The translations under genes were made by a program, and so were the position numbers. Shown here piece by piece: positions 7,399 to 12,290 of a stretch of DNA of 12,290 nt (within the stretch, counting starts at the first letter, position 1; each line of letters opens with the position of its first letter). The stretch spans positions 1 to 12,290 of the forward strand of contig JAKLHH010000100.1 of the NCBI GenBank assembly GCA_022710245.1, read 5' to 3'. The stretch comes from Myxococcota bacterium. GTDB taxonomy: Bacteria > Myxococcota > Polyangia > GCA-2747355 > JAKLHH01. The notes below the pieces were generated by a model, which did no database searches, was not told the origin of the DNA, and saw nothing but the letters and a program-made list of their open reading frames with translations.

Positions 7399-8097
7399 TC
7401 AGCTCACGATGGCGAAGGCGTTGCGCTTGCCGGCCGCCCAGTTGAGGAGCTTGATCACGTGCGCGTAGGCGCGCTGCTGCAGCACCTCGCGGCAGGTCAT
7501 CGCGCGCCGCCACTCGCCGCCGGCGAAGAGGCACATGAAGCCGCCGCCGAGGAGGTGCACCTCGTGGCTCGGCGCCTCCCTCGGCATGCCCCGGATCTCG
7601 AAGAAGCCGGGGAGGTAGGCGACCCGGGGCGGCGACTCGGGGTAGCAGCCCAGGTAGACGGCGACGAGCGGCACCAGGAGGTAGGTCCCGGTCGAGGGCT
7701 GCTCGCCGACCACATGCAGGCGCGGCGTCCGCGCGACCAGGCGGTCCCGCAGCGACGGCAGGCCGCCGAGACCCACCGGCGGCAGCAGCCCGAACCAGGC
7801 GAGCTGGGCGGCGCCGAGGGTGGAGAGCGAGGCGCGACGGTCGCAGATCACGCAGCGGAGGCCGCGGTCGAAGACGAGCATGCCGCCGCAGCCGCAGAGG
7901 ACGCGGTCACGGCCGAGGCTGACGGTGAGCAGCCAGCGCGGGAAGTGCTCGGCCATCTCGGCCGCCTCACGACGCAGCCGGGTGCCGCCGTCGCCGGCGT
8001 GCAGGACGCGGCCGGCGGTCTCCAGGTCCACCTCCCAGCGGTGGTGGACCAGGCGGTCGCCTTCGCGGCGCGGGAACACCTGCTCGAGGACCTTCAT
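7399..8097 (-). CDS. E2-like conjugating protein with zinc ribbon
   Basis: 232 aa. Seen: the C-terminal half carries the E2 (UBC) signature: strand LLVPLVAVYL, then CYPESPPRVAY (residues 151-161, the YPxxPP turn), a His-rich stretch (SHEVH, 177-181), and GGGFMCLFAGGEW (184-196). In that motif Cys189 is the likely catalytic Cys and Trp196 the conserved Trp after it; a C-terminal helix follows. The HPN motif of classical E2s is not intact: no Asn is seen, as in other bacterial E2-like families. The N-terminal half has a small metal site, CGC (68-70) and CVIC (82-85). Known: E2s receive a ubiquitin-like protein from E1 as a thioester and transfer it to a target. The start at 8097 is set by GAGG 7 nt upstream, overlapping the stop of the preceding small gene; the JAB gene begins 9 nt after this stop. 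E2 call rests on motif order and on E1/JAB neighbours. Confidence 0.85.
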   Translation of the reverse strand: MKVLEQVFPRREGDRLVHHRWEVDLETAGRVLHAGDGGTRLRREAAEMAEHFPRWLLTVSLGRDRVLCGCGGMLVFDRGLRCVICDRRASLSTLGAAQLAWFGLLPPVGLGGLPSLRDRLVARTPRLHVVGEQPSTGTYLLVPLVAVYLGCYPESPPRVAYLPGFFEIRGMPREAPSHEVHLLGGGFMCLFAGGEWRRAMTCREVLQQRAYAHVIKLLNWAAGKRNAFAIVS

Positions 8098-8101
8098 GGC
8101 G

Positions 8102-8455
8102 TCACCTCGTGGTTCGATCGGGCACGTGGAGCGCGGCGAAGGTCGCGCGCTCGAGGACGATGCGCGTCTTCTCCTCGGTCCGCCGCGGCCGATCCGAGAG
8201 CACGTCGGGACGCGGCGCCGCCTGTGCGGTCGGACCCGGCTCCGCGCCCACGCCCACCGCGAACAGCTCCCCCGTGTCCTCGAAGAGCCCGTCGCCCCGA
8301 TCGAGGTAGACGCGGCGCGTGGTCGGGCAGAGCCGCCGCGCGGCGTCGAGCGCCGGATCCGCCTCGAGCGGCGCCGGCTCGCGGCAGCAGGCGCAGCGGG
8401 CGAGCACCATCCCCGCCACCATCGGTCCCATCAGCTGGCTGGCACGTCCTCTCAT
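8102..8455 (-). CDS. small zinc-ribbon-module protein
   Basis: 117 aa, family not recognised. Seen: after a short N-terminus comes CACC (Cys21, 23, 24), 18 residues, then CPTT (Cys43) followed by VYLDRGDGLFED. This matches the modules in the upstream FN3/zinc-ribbon protein (CxCC ... Cxx[S/T] ... GxGx[F/Y]), so it looks like a free-standing relative of one module. The fourth metal ligand is Thr. The remainder (about 66-117) is Pro/Arg-rich and then helical, without recognisable motif; there is no signal peptide and no C-terminal Gly-Gly. The ATG at 8455 is chosen over an in-frame ATG at 8485 because AGGAGG lies 6 nt upstream. The E2-like gene follows after 4 nt and uses this stop region as its SD. 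Inferred: a zinc-stabilised partner of the conjugation system. Confidence 0.75.
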   Translation of the reverse strand: MRGRASQLMGPMVAGMVLARCACCREPAPLEADPALDAARRLCPTTRRVYLDRGDGLFEDTGELFAVGVGAEPGPTAQAAPRPDVLSDRPRRTEEKTRIVLERATFAALHVPDRTTR

Positions 8456-8461
8456 CGTCGT

Positions 8462-8467
8462 CCTCCT
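8462..8467 (-). promoter_or_regulatory. ribosome binding site deciding the start of the small zinc-ribbon gene
   Basis: AGGAGG on the minus strand, 6 nt before the ATG at 8455. The alternative in-frame ATG at 8485 lies upstream of this site and has no SD of its own, so the 117-aa form is preferred. Confidence 0.75.
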
Positions 8468-8499
8468 CTTCGTGGCAACAGTCATCGTCGCGATCGTGA

Positions 8500-9762
8500 T
8501 CAGGTGCGCCGCTTCCCCCGCGTGATGCCGCGGTCGCAGATCTCGGCGAGCCCCGCGTCCAGGAGCTCGTCGATCGCCGCGGCGTCGAAGATCGGCTGGC
8601 TCGGCGCCAGCACGTAGCCGGCCCCGGCGCGCTGGTGCACCTCGTCCGAGCGGCTGCAGCGGATCCCCTCGCCCTTGCGCACCAGCGGGCGCCGCGGCCG
8701 GCAGCACTGGCAGAGGCCGAAGGGCAGGTCCTCGATCAGGTGGAACCCCTCCGCGCCGTCGAGGCGGATGTGCTCCTTGCCCGAGTGGGCGCAGACGAGC
8801 GCCTCGGGGCCCGCGCTGCCGCGCGGCGTGCGCTGGATCAGGATCTTCTTCGGCAGGCAGCAGCGGCAGCTGCCGAAGCGGAGCCGCGCGAGCTCGAGGT
8901 AGTCGCCGCGGCCGGTGGGGAGGAACTCGGCCCCGCAGCCGCTGCAGAGGAGCAGGTAGCGCTCCCAGCGCACCTGCCCGCGGCAGTGGCAGCAGAGGAG
9001 CGGCGCGGCGTTGGCCGGGGTGGAGGTGGGACCCGGTCCTTGCGTCCCGTCGTTGAAGATCTCCACCTCGGGCGCCAGATCGAGGAAGGGATAGATCAGG
9101 TGGTCCTGCGGCAGGGCGAGGTTCGCCGCGCGCTCCTCGCCCTGCGGCGCGGGCGTGCAGCGCACCTCGGGGAGCCCGGCCCTGAGCACCCCGGCGAAGC
9201 GGGTCTGCAGCCGCACGGCGTAGGGCTGGCCGTTCTCCAGCTGGCAGCCGCGGCCAGCGTCGAGCGAGAGGCTGCTCACCTCGGGCTCGAGGGCGAGGCG
9301 GCGGAGCACACGCTCGCCGGCGCAGAGCTCGAGCTGCAGCCCGTCGACGAACCCGCGCCCGAGCTCCCAGTAGACGGTGAGGCGGCGGTCCTGCGGCATC
9401 ACCCAGAGCCGCCCCACCGCGGCGAGGTGCGCCTCCAGGCCGCAGCCCTCCTCGGGCCGCGCCTCCAGGCCCACGCGCGGCGTCACGCTGAACCAAGGCG
9501 AGCTGGCGACCGGCGCGCGCTTCGCTTCACCCCGCGCGCCGCCGGCGAGGACCGCGACCAGGTAGCGCTGGTGGCGGCTGAGCCCGTTCACGCGGTAGCG
9601 CTCGGTGGCGCGCGTCAGCTGGAGCGCTGTGTACGCGCGCACCGCGCCGGTGCGGATGAAGAGCAGGTGGTAGCTCGCCACCTCGCCGCTCGCCTGCCAG
9701 CGCAGCGCGAGCGCTCCGTCGGCGGGGACCCTGGCCTCGAGCTCGAGCTGGAGCGCGGACAT
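8500..9762 (-). CDS. FN3-like and triple zinc-ribbon-module protein of the conjugation operon
   Basis: 420 aa, family not recognised. Seen: two fibronectin-III-like beta domains at about 1-98 (LALRWQASGEVASYHLLF, then YRVNGLSRHQRYLVAV) and about 103-203 (LTVYWELG, then YAVRLQTRF). A linker follows, then three zinc-ribbon-like modules. The first has full C257-xx-C260 and C273-xx-C276. The second has CRCC (299-302) and Cys324 followed by Ser327. The third has CQCC (351-354) and Cys369 followed by Ser372. Each ends in a Gly-containing turn and an aromatic or aliphatic residue. The tail is acidic-helical, then basic (RGITRGKRRT). There is no signal peptide or membrane segment, so probably cytoplasmic. 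The gene lies 53 nt after the MBL gene and 44 nt before the small module gene. Inferred: scaffold, target-recognition (E3-like) factor or substrate. No enzymatic motif was seen. Confidence 0.82.
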   Translation of the reverse strand: MSALQLELEARVPADGALALRWQASGEVASYHLLFIRTGAVRAYTALQLTRATERYRVNGLSRHQRYLVAVLAGGARGEAKRAPVASSPWFSVTPRVGLEARPEEGCGLEAHLAAVGRLWVMPQDRRLTVYWELGRGFVDGLQLELCAGERVLRRLALEPEVSSLSLDAGRGCQLENGQPYAVRLQTRFAGVLRAGLPEVRCTPAPQGEERAANLALPQDHLIYPFLDLAPEVEIFNDGTQGPGPTSTPANAAPLLCCHCRGQVRWERYLLLCSGCGAEFLPTGRGDYLELARLRFGSCRCCLPKKILIQRTPRGSAGPEALVCAHSGKEHIRLDGAEGFHLIEDLPFGLCQCCRPRRPLVRKGEGIRCSRSDEVHQRAGAGYVLAPSQPIFDAAAIDELLDAGLAEICDRGITRGKRRT

Positions 9763-9768
9763 GATCAT

Positions 9769-9774
9769 CCTCCT
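9769..9774 (-). promoter_or_regulatory. ribosome binding site deciding the start of the FN3/zinc-ribbon gene
   Basis: AGGAGG on the minus strand lies 6 nt before the ATG at 9762 and directly abuts the in-frame ATG at 9768. Spacing favours 9762. The frame extends further upstream into the MBL gene, but those starts lack an SD and would overlap that gene. Confidence 0.75.
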
Positions 9775-9798
9775 CGGCGGCCGATCGGCCGCGCCGAG
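9773..9798 (-). other. intercistronic hairpin next to the ribosome binding site
   Basis: Within the 53-nt gap, CTCGGC (9773-9778) pairs with GCCGAG (9793-9798) around the palindrome GGCCGATCGGCC (9779-9790), with a 2-nt bulge. In the mRNA this makes a GC-only stem of 10 bp or more whose 3' side enters the first bases of the SD region. A second perfect palindrome, GAGCGCGCTC (9808-9817), overlaps the MBL stop. No U-run follows, so it is more likely an mRNA-processing or translation-control hairpin than a terminator. Confidence 0.5.
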
Positions 9799-9815
9799 CA
9801 CCGACTCGAGCGCGC

Positions 9816-12038
9816 TCAGGCCGCGGCCTGGCGCTGCTTCACGATGCGCGAGATCTGGCAGTGGAGCTGCGGCGAGCCGTGCACGATCCGCTTGAACTCG
9901 CCCCCGCGGATGGCGAGCACCTCGCACTCGTCGAGGGTGACGATGGAGGCGTTGCGCGCCTGCTCGAGGAACGGCGCGGTCTCGCCGATCACCGTCCCCG
10001 GGTCGAGCGTCACCGGCGCGCCGCGGACGAGGAGCGGCTCGCTGCCGCGGTAGACCTGCACCCGCCCCTGCACGAGGACGTAGACGGTGGTGCTCGCCGA
10101 GCCCTGCCGGATCAGCGTGGTCCCGGGCGGCAGGGTGCGGCGCACGGCCTCGCCGGCGAGCCGGTTGCGCGTCGTCACCGAGGCGGCGGAGAAGATGGGC
10201 ACGCGCTCGAGGTCGGCGCGCCGGCGCCAGAGCTCGGGGAGCGCCTGCGCCAGGCCGAGCGCGTGGACGAAGCGGCGGAAGGTGGCGCCAGGGATGCGGA
10301 GGAGCCGCGCCGGGGTCGTGGCCCGCACGGTGGCGCTGCGCGGGGCGTCGTTCACCGCCGCCATCTCACCGAAGAGCTCGCCGGCATGGAGCGAGGCGAG
10401 CAGCCGGCCGCCGCTCCCCAGCACGGCGAGCTCGCCGGAGAGCGTGAGGTAGACGTCGCGCGAGCGCTCGGCCTCGCGCAGCACCACCTGGCCGCGATTC
10501 ACCGAGAGCGAGGTCGCCGCGTCGAGGAGGACGTTCAGCCAGTCGGGGTCGGCGCCGGTGAACGCCGAGAGGAGCGCCTTGCTCGCGAGCCCGCGCTCGA
10601 GCGACGTCGGCCGCGGGGTCTCGGCGATCAGCAGGTAGCGGTGGCCCGGCGCGGCGACCGTGAAGGCCGCGCGGTCCTCCTCGGGGAGCCCGCTGGTGTG
10701 GACGCAGACCACGGAGGTCGGGCTGGAGCGGAAGTCGCCGGCGAGCCCGTGGATCATCCCGCCGCCCGCGTCGACCACGGCGACCTCGCCGTCCCAGGCG
10801 TAGAGCGCGAGGAGCTGCTCGAGCCGCGCGGGCGAGAGCACGCCGGCCGCCGCCGCGCGCTCGATGTTCGCGCGCGAGTTGTTGTCGCCGACCACCAGCA
10901 GGCGCCGCTCGCGATCGCCCTCGCGCATGGCCAGCTCGACGCCGGTGCAGGGGATCGAGTGCATGGTGTAGTGGAAGCGGAGACGCAGGCCGAGGTGGCC
11001 CTGCTCCTCGCCGGCGCGGACCGGCACCGGCTGGAAGGCGTCGTCGAGGAGCGTCGCCGGGCTGCTGACGGTCGGGTTCAGGATCGCGAGCTTCCGCCGC
11101 ATCACCGCCAGCGTCTCGCGGGTGGCGAAGAGCGTGAGCCGGTGGGTCACCTCGAGGAGCGCCGAGAGCCCCACCGCGTGGTCCTCGTGCGCGTGGGTGA
11201 GGATGACCGCGCCGACCTGGTCGAGCCCGATGCCCGCGTGCTCGAGCGTGGTGCGGATGTAGGGCCCGCAGTCGATCACCACGAAGCGGCCGTTCGTCTG
11301 CACCACCAGGTTCGAGCAGGGGCCGGTCGGGTCGAACCCGTGGCTGGTGCCGAGCGCGATCAGCTCGAACGGCTGCGGCACGACCGGCGCGCTGGCCGCG
11401 GGGAGGCGGTCCGCGTAGGGCGGCAGCGCCGCGCCGGGCTCCAGGCGGTGCTCCTCGATGCGGTCGTCCGCGGTGAAGAAGGAGTAGGTGTTGTCGCCGT
11501 GCCGCTTGACGCGCAGCGCGCCGAGCTCGGCCACCCCCTCGGCGTCGAAGAGGTGCGGCTCGAGGAGCTCCTCGATCTGCGCGACGCGGCCGTCGGCGTG
11601 CTTCAGCGCGAGGTGGCGGCCCTCGGCGAGGAGCATCGCCGCGGTCTCGGCGTCGACGCCCTCGCGGAGGAGTTCGTCCTCGGCCAGTCCGAGGAGCGTG
11701 AGCCGCAGGTAGAGGACGACCTCCGGCCAGTCCTCGGCGGCGGCGAGCACGGGCACGCGGCGCCCGCGCGCGAAGCAGCCCTGCACGAAGAGCGCGTGGT
11801 AGAGCGGGAACTCGAGCGCCCACTGCACCAGGCCGCCCGCGCTGCGGAGGTCGGGGATCAGCCAGGCGGTGACGCGCTTGCCGGCGCGCAGCCAGGCCTT
11901 CACCACCTCCTCGGGGAAGCCGAGCGCGAGCTGCTCCTCGCCGACCGTGATCACCTCGGCGCCGGGCATCACCTGCTCGATCTGGAGCTCGCCCCCGCGG
12001 CTGGTCTCGCTGCTGAGGTTCCGGGCGTCGCGTTCCAT
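9816..12038 (-). CDS. MBL-fold hydrolase with two cyclic-nucleotide-binding domains
   Basis: 740 aa. Seen: residues 1-220 are unrecognised. From about 225 an MBL domain starts (LIALGTSHG, VVIDCG) with the metal motif HAHEDH (282-287), then MHSIP (His360), VVGDNN (Asp385) and VHTSG (His447). Order and spacing resemble RNase Z-like or phosphodiesterase-like MBL proteins. The C-terminus has two CNB domains: about 515-600 with GELFGEMAAVNDAPRSATVR, a full phosphate-binding cassette (Glu558, Arg567), and about 612-725 with IGETAPFLEQARNASIV (Glu686, Arg695). Known: CNB domains bind cAMP or cGMP and gate attached activities; MBL proteins cleave phosphodiesters, thioesters or beta-lactams. The ATG at 12038 has AGGAGG 5 nt upstream; the frame stays open to the window edge, but earlier starts lack an SD. 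It is first in the operon. Substrate unknown; a nucleotide-controlled nuclease or phosphodiesterase is my inference. Confidence 0.92.
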   Translation of the reverse strand: MERDARNLSSETSRGGELQIEQVMPGAEVITVGEEQLALGFPEEVVKAWLRAGKRVTAWLIPDLRSAGGLVQWALEFPLYHALFVQGCFARGRRVPVLAAAEDWPEVVLYLRLTLLGLAEDELLREGVDAETAAMLLAEGRHLALKHADGRVAQIEELLEPHLFDAEGVAELGALRVKRHGDNTYSFFTADDRIEEHRLEPGAALPPYADRLPAASAPVVPQPFELIALGTSHGFDPTGPCSNLVVQTNGRFVVIDCGPYIRTTLEHAGIGLDQVGAVILTHAHEDHAVGLSALLEVTHRLTLFATRETLAVMRRKLAILNPTVSSPATLLDDAFQPVPVRAGEEQGHLGLRLRFHYTMHSIPCTGVELAMREGDRERRLLVVGDNNSRANIERAAAAGVLSPARLEQLLALYAWDGEVAVVDAGGGMIHGLAGDFRSSPTSVVCVHTSGLPEEDRAAFTVAAPGHRYLLIAETPRPTSLERGLASKALLSAFTGADPDWLNVLLDAATSLSVNRGQVVLREAERSRDVYLTLSGELAVLGSGGRLLASLHAGELFGEMAAVNDAPRSATVRATTPARLLRIPGATFRRFVHALGLAQALPELWRRRADLERVPIFSAASVTTRNRLAGEAVRRTLPPGTTLIRQGSASTTVYVLVQGRVQVYRGSEPLLVRGAPVTLDPGTVIGETAPFLEQARNASIVTLDECEVLAIRGGEFKRIVHGSPQLHCQISRIVKQRQAAA

Positions 12039-12043
12039 GGTGG

Positions 12044-12049
12044 CCTCCT
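12044..12049 (-). promoter_or_regulatory. ribosome binding site deciding the start of the MBL gene
   Basis: AGGAGG on the minus strand, 5 nt before the ATG at 12038. A TTG start at 12104 in the same frame has no SD and would place the start codon upstream of the candidate sigma54 promoter. Confidence 0.75.
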
Positions 12050-12070
12050 CTCGCGTCTGCCGAGGGGTTT

Positions 12071-12086
12071 TGCGAGGCGCGTGCCA
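12071..12086 (-). promoter_or_regulatory. candidate sigma54 (-24/-12) promoter of the conjugation operon
   Basis: Minus-strand TGGCACG-CGCC-TCGCA matches the sigma54 consensus TGGCACG-N4-TTGCW at all but one position and keeps the invariant GG-N10-GC spacing. Transcription would begin near 12060, giving a leader of about 22 nt that contains the AGGAGG site of the MBL gene. Known: sigma54 promoters need an enhancer-binding activator, and these are abundant in myxobacteria. No activator gene is in the window, and I did not identify its binding site upstream. Confidence 0.55.
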
Positions 12087-12201
12087 CCGGGGACAGGGGC
12101 GCAAGCACCGGAAGTCGCGGCCATCTCCGCCGTGACGCGTGGGGTTGCCGCCGCTCCAAAATGGGGCAGCGTTCCAGGATCGGGCGCGCCGCCCCGAAGT
12201 C

Positions 12202-12290
12202 GCGGTGAGCCCGCGGTGAGGTCGCCCGCGAGGTTGCCCGCGATGAGGTCGCGCGCGGGGAGGTCGCCCGCGGGGAGGCTGCCCGGGATG
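12202..12290. repeat. degenerate 15-bp tandem repeats at the window edge
   Basis: Units of consensus GCGGKGAGGTCGCCC run at 12213-12227, 12240-12254, 12255-12269 and 12270-12284, with shorter units at 12202-12212 and 12228-12239. The array continues past the edge. The 15-bp period equals five codons. One minus-strand frame reads GDLPA, RDLIA, GNLA, GDLTA, similar to pentapeptide repeats (A[D/N]Lxx), so it may be the end of an upstream repeat gene. All three minus frames are open here because of the GC content, so coding is unproven. Confidence 0.5.

Noticed and set aside
6508..8499. Long plus-strand open frame of 663 codons opposite the JAB, E2 and small zinc-ribbon genes
   Set aside because: It is antisense to three genes with clear family motifs and good ribosome binding sites; its composition (Ala/Arg/Glu/His-rich, no motif) is that of a GC-driven shadow frame.
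8102..9496. 464-codon minus-strand frame that includes the small zinc-ribbon gene
   Set aside because: Only the last 117 codons follow an SD and show a motif; the rest is an Arg/Ala-rich shadow of the FN3/zinc-ribbon gene in another frame.
4935..12038. Assignment to type II CBASS
   Set aside because: CBASS would have a CD-NTase and a fused E1-E2 (Cap2) protein; here E1 and E2 are separate and no CD-NTase motif is seen in the window.
10366..12159. 597-codon minus-strand frame overlapping the MBL gene
   Set aside because: Arg/Ala/Pro-rich shadow; the MBL and CNB motifs are in the other frame.
12202..12290. CRISPR array
   Set aside because: Units are 15 bp, directly adjacent and degenerate, with no spacers.

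Overview
The window is very GC-rich DNA from what is most likely a myxobacterium (phylum Myxococcota). Three features support this: a MYXO-CTERM-type C-terminus (CSC motif, one membrane helix, RRRR) on the first gene; a membrane Ser/Thr kinase of the 'HRDVSPSN' type with a PEGA domain; and a TPR/PEGA protein plus a Gly-rich Cys-containing lipoprotein behind it. I cannot name the genus.

Left part (1-4942, + strand). A 5'-truncated surface protein with CARDB-like repeats ends at 1066. After a 110-bp gap with a plausible sigma70-type promoter comes a tight three-gene unit: Ser/Thr kinase, secreted or membrane TPR/PEGA protein, and glycine-rich lipoprotein. It looks like envelope signalling and surface accessory genes typical of myxobacteria.

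Right part (4935-12038, - strand). Six closely spaced genes read leftward: (1) a metallo-beta-lactamase (MBL) fold hydrolase with two C-terminal cyclic-nucleotide-binding domains; (2) a 420-aa protein with two fibronectin-III-like domains followed by three zinc-ribbon-like modules; (3) a 117-aa protein carrying a fourth copy of that module; (4) an E2-like ubiquitin-conjugating protein with its own zinc ribbon; (5) a JAB/JAMM-type isopeptidase; (6) an E1-like adenylating enzyme. Gaps are 53, 44, 4 and 9 nt, the last pair overlaps by 8 nt, and every gene has a good Shine-Dalgarno (SD) sequence. The first gene is preceded by a close match to a sigma54 (-24/-12) promoter, placed to give a leader of about 22 nt. 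The right edge holds degenerate 15-bp tandem repeats.

How the genes may work together. E1, E2 and JAB are the activating, conjugating and deconjugating enzymes of a bacterial ubiquitin-like system. No ubiquitin-like protein is visible in the window. The MBL protein with nucleotide-sensing domains suggests control by a cyclic nucleotide. The FN3/zinc-ribbon protein and its 117-aa partner are uncharacterised and could be adaptor, E3-like factor or substrate. The combination of E1/E2/JAB with an MBL-dual-CNB protein, repeated derived zinc ribbons and a sigma54-like promoter is the most interesting content here. Function (antiphage, stress or housekeeping) cannot be decided from sequence alone.
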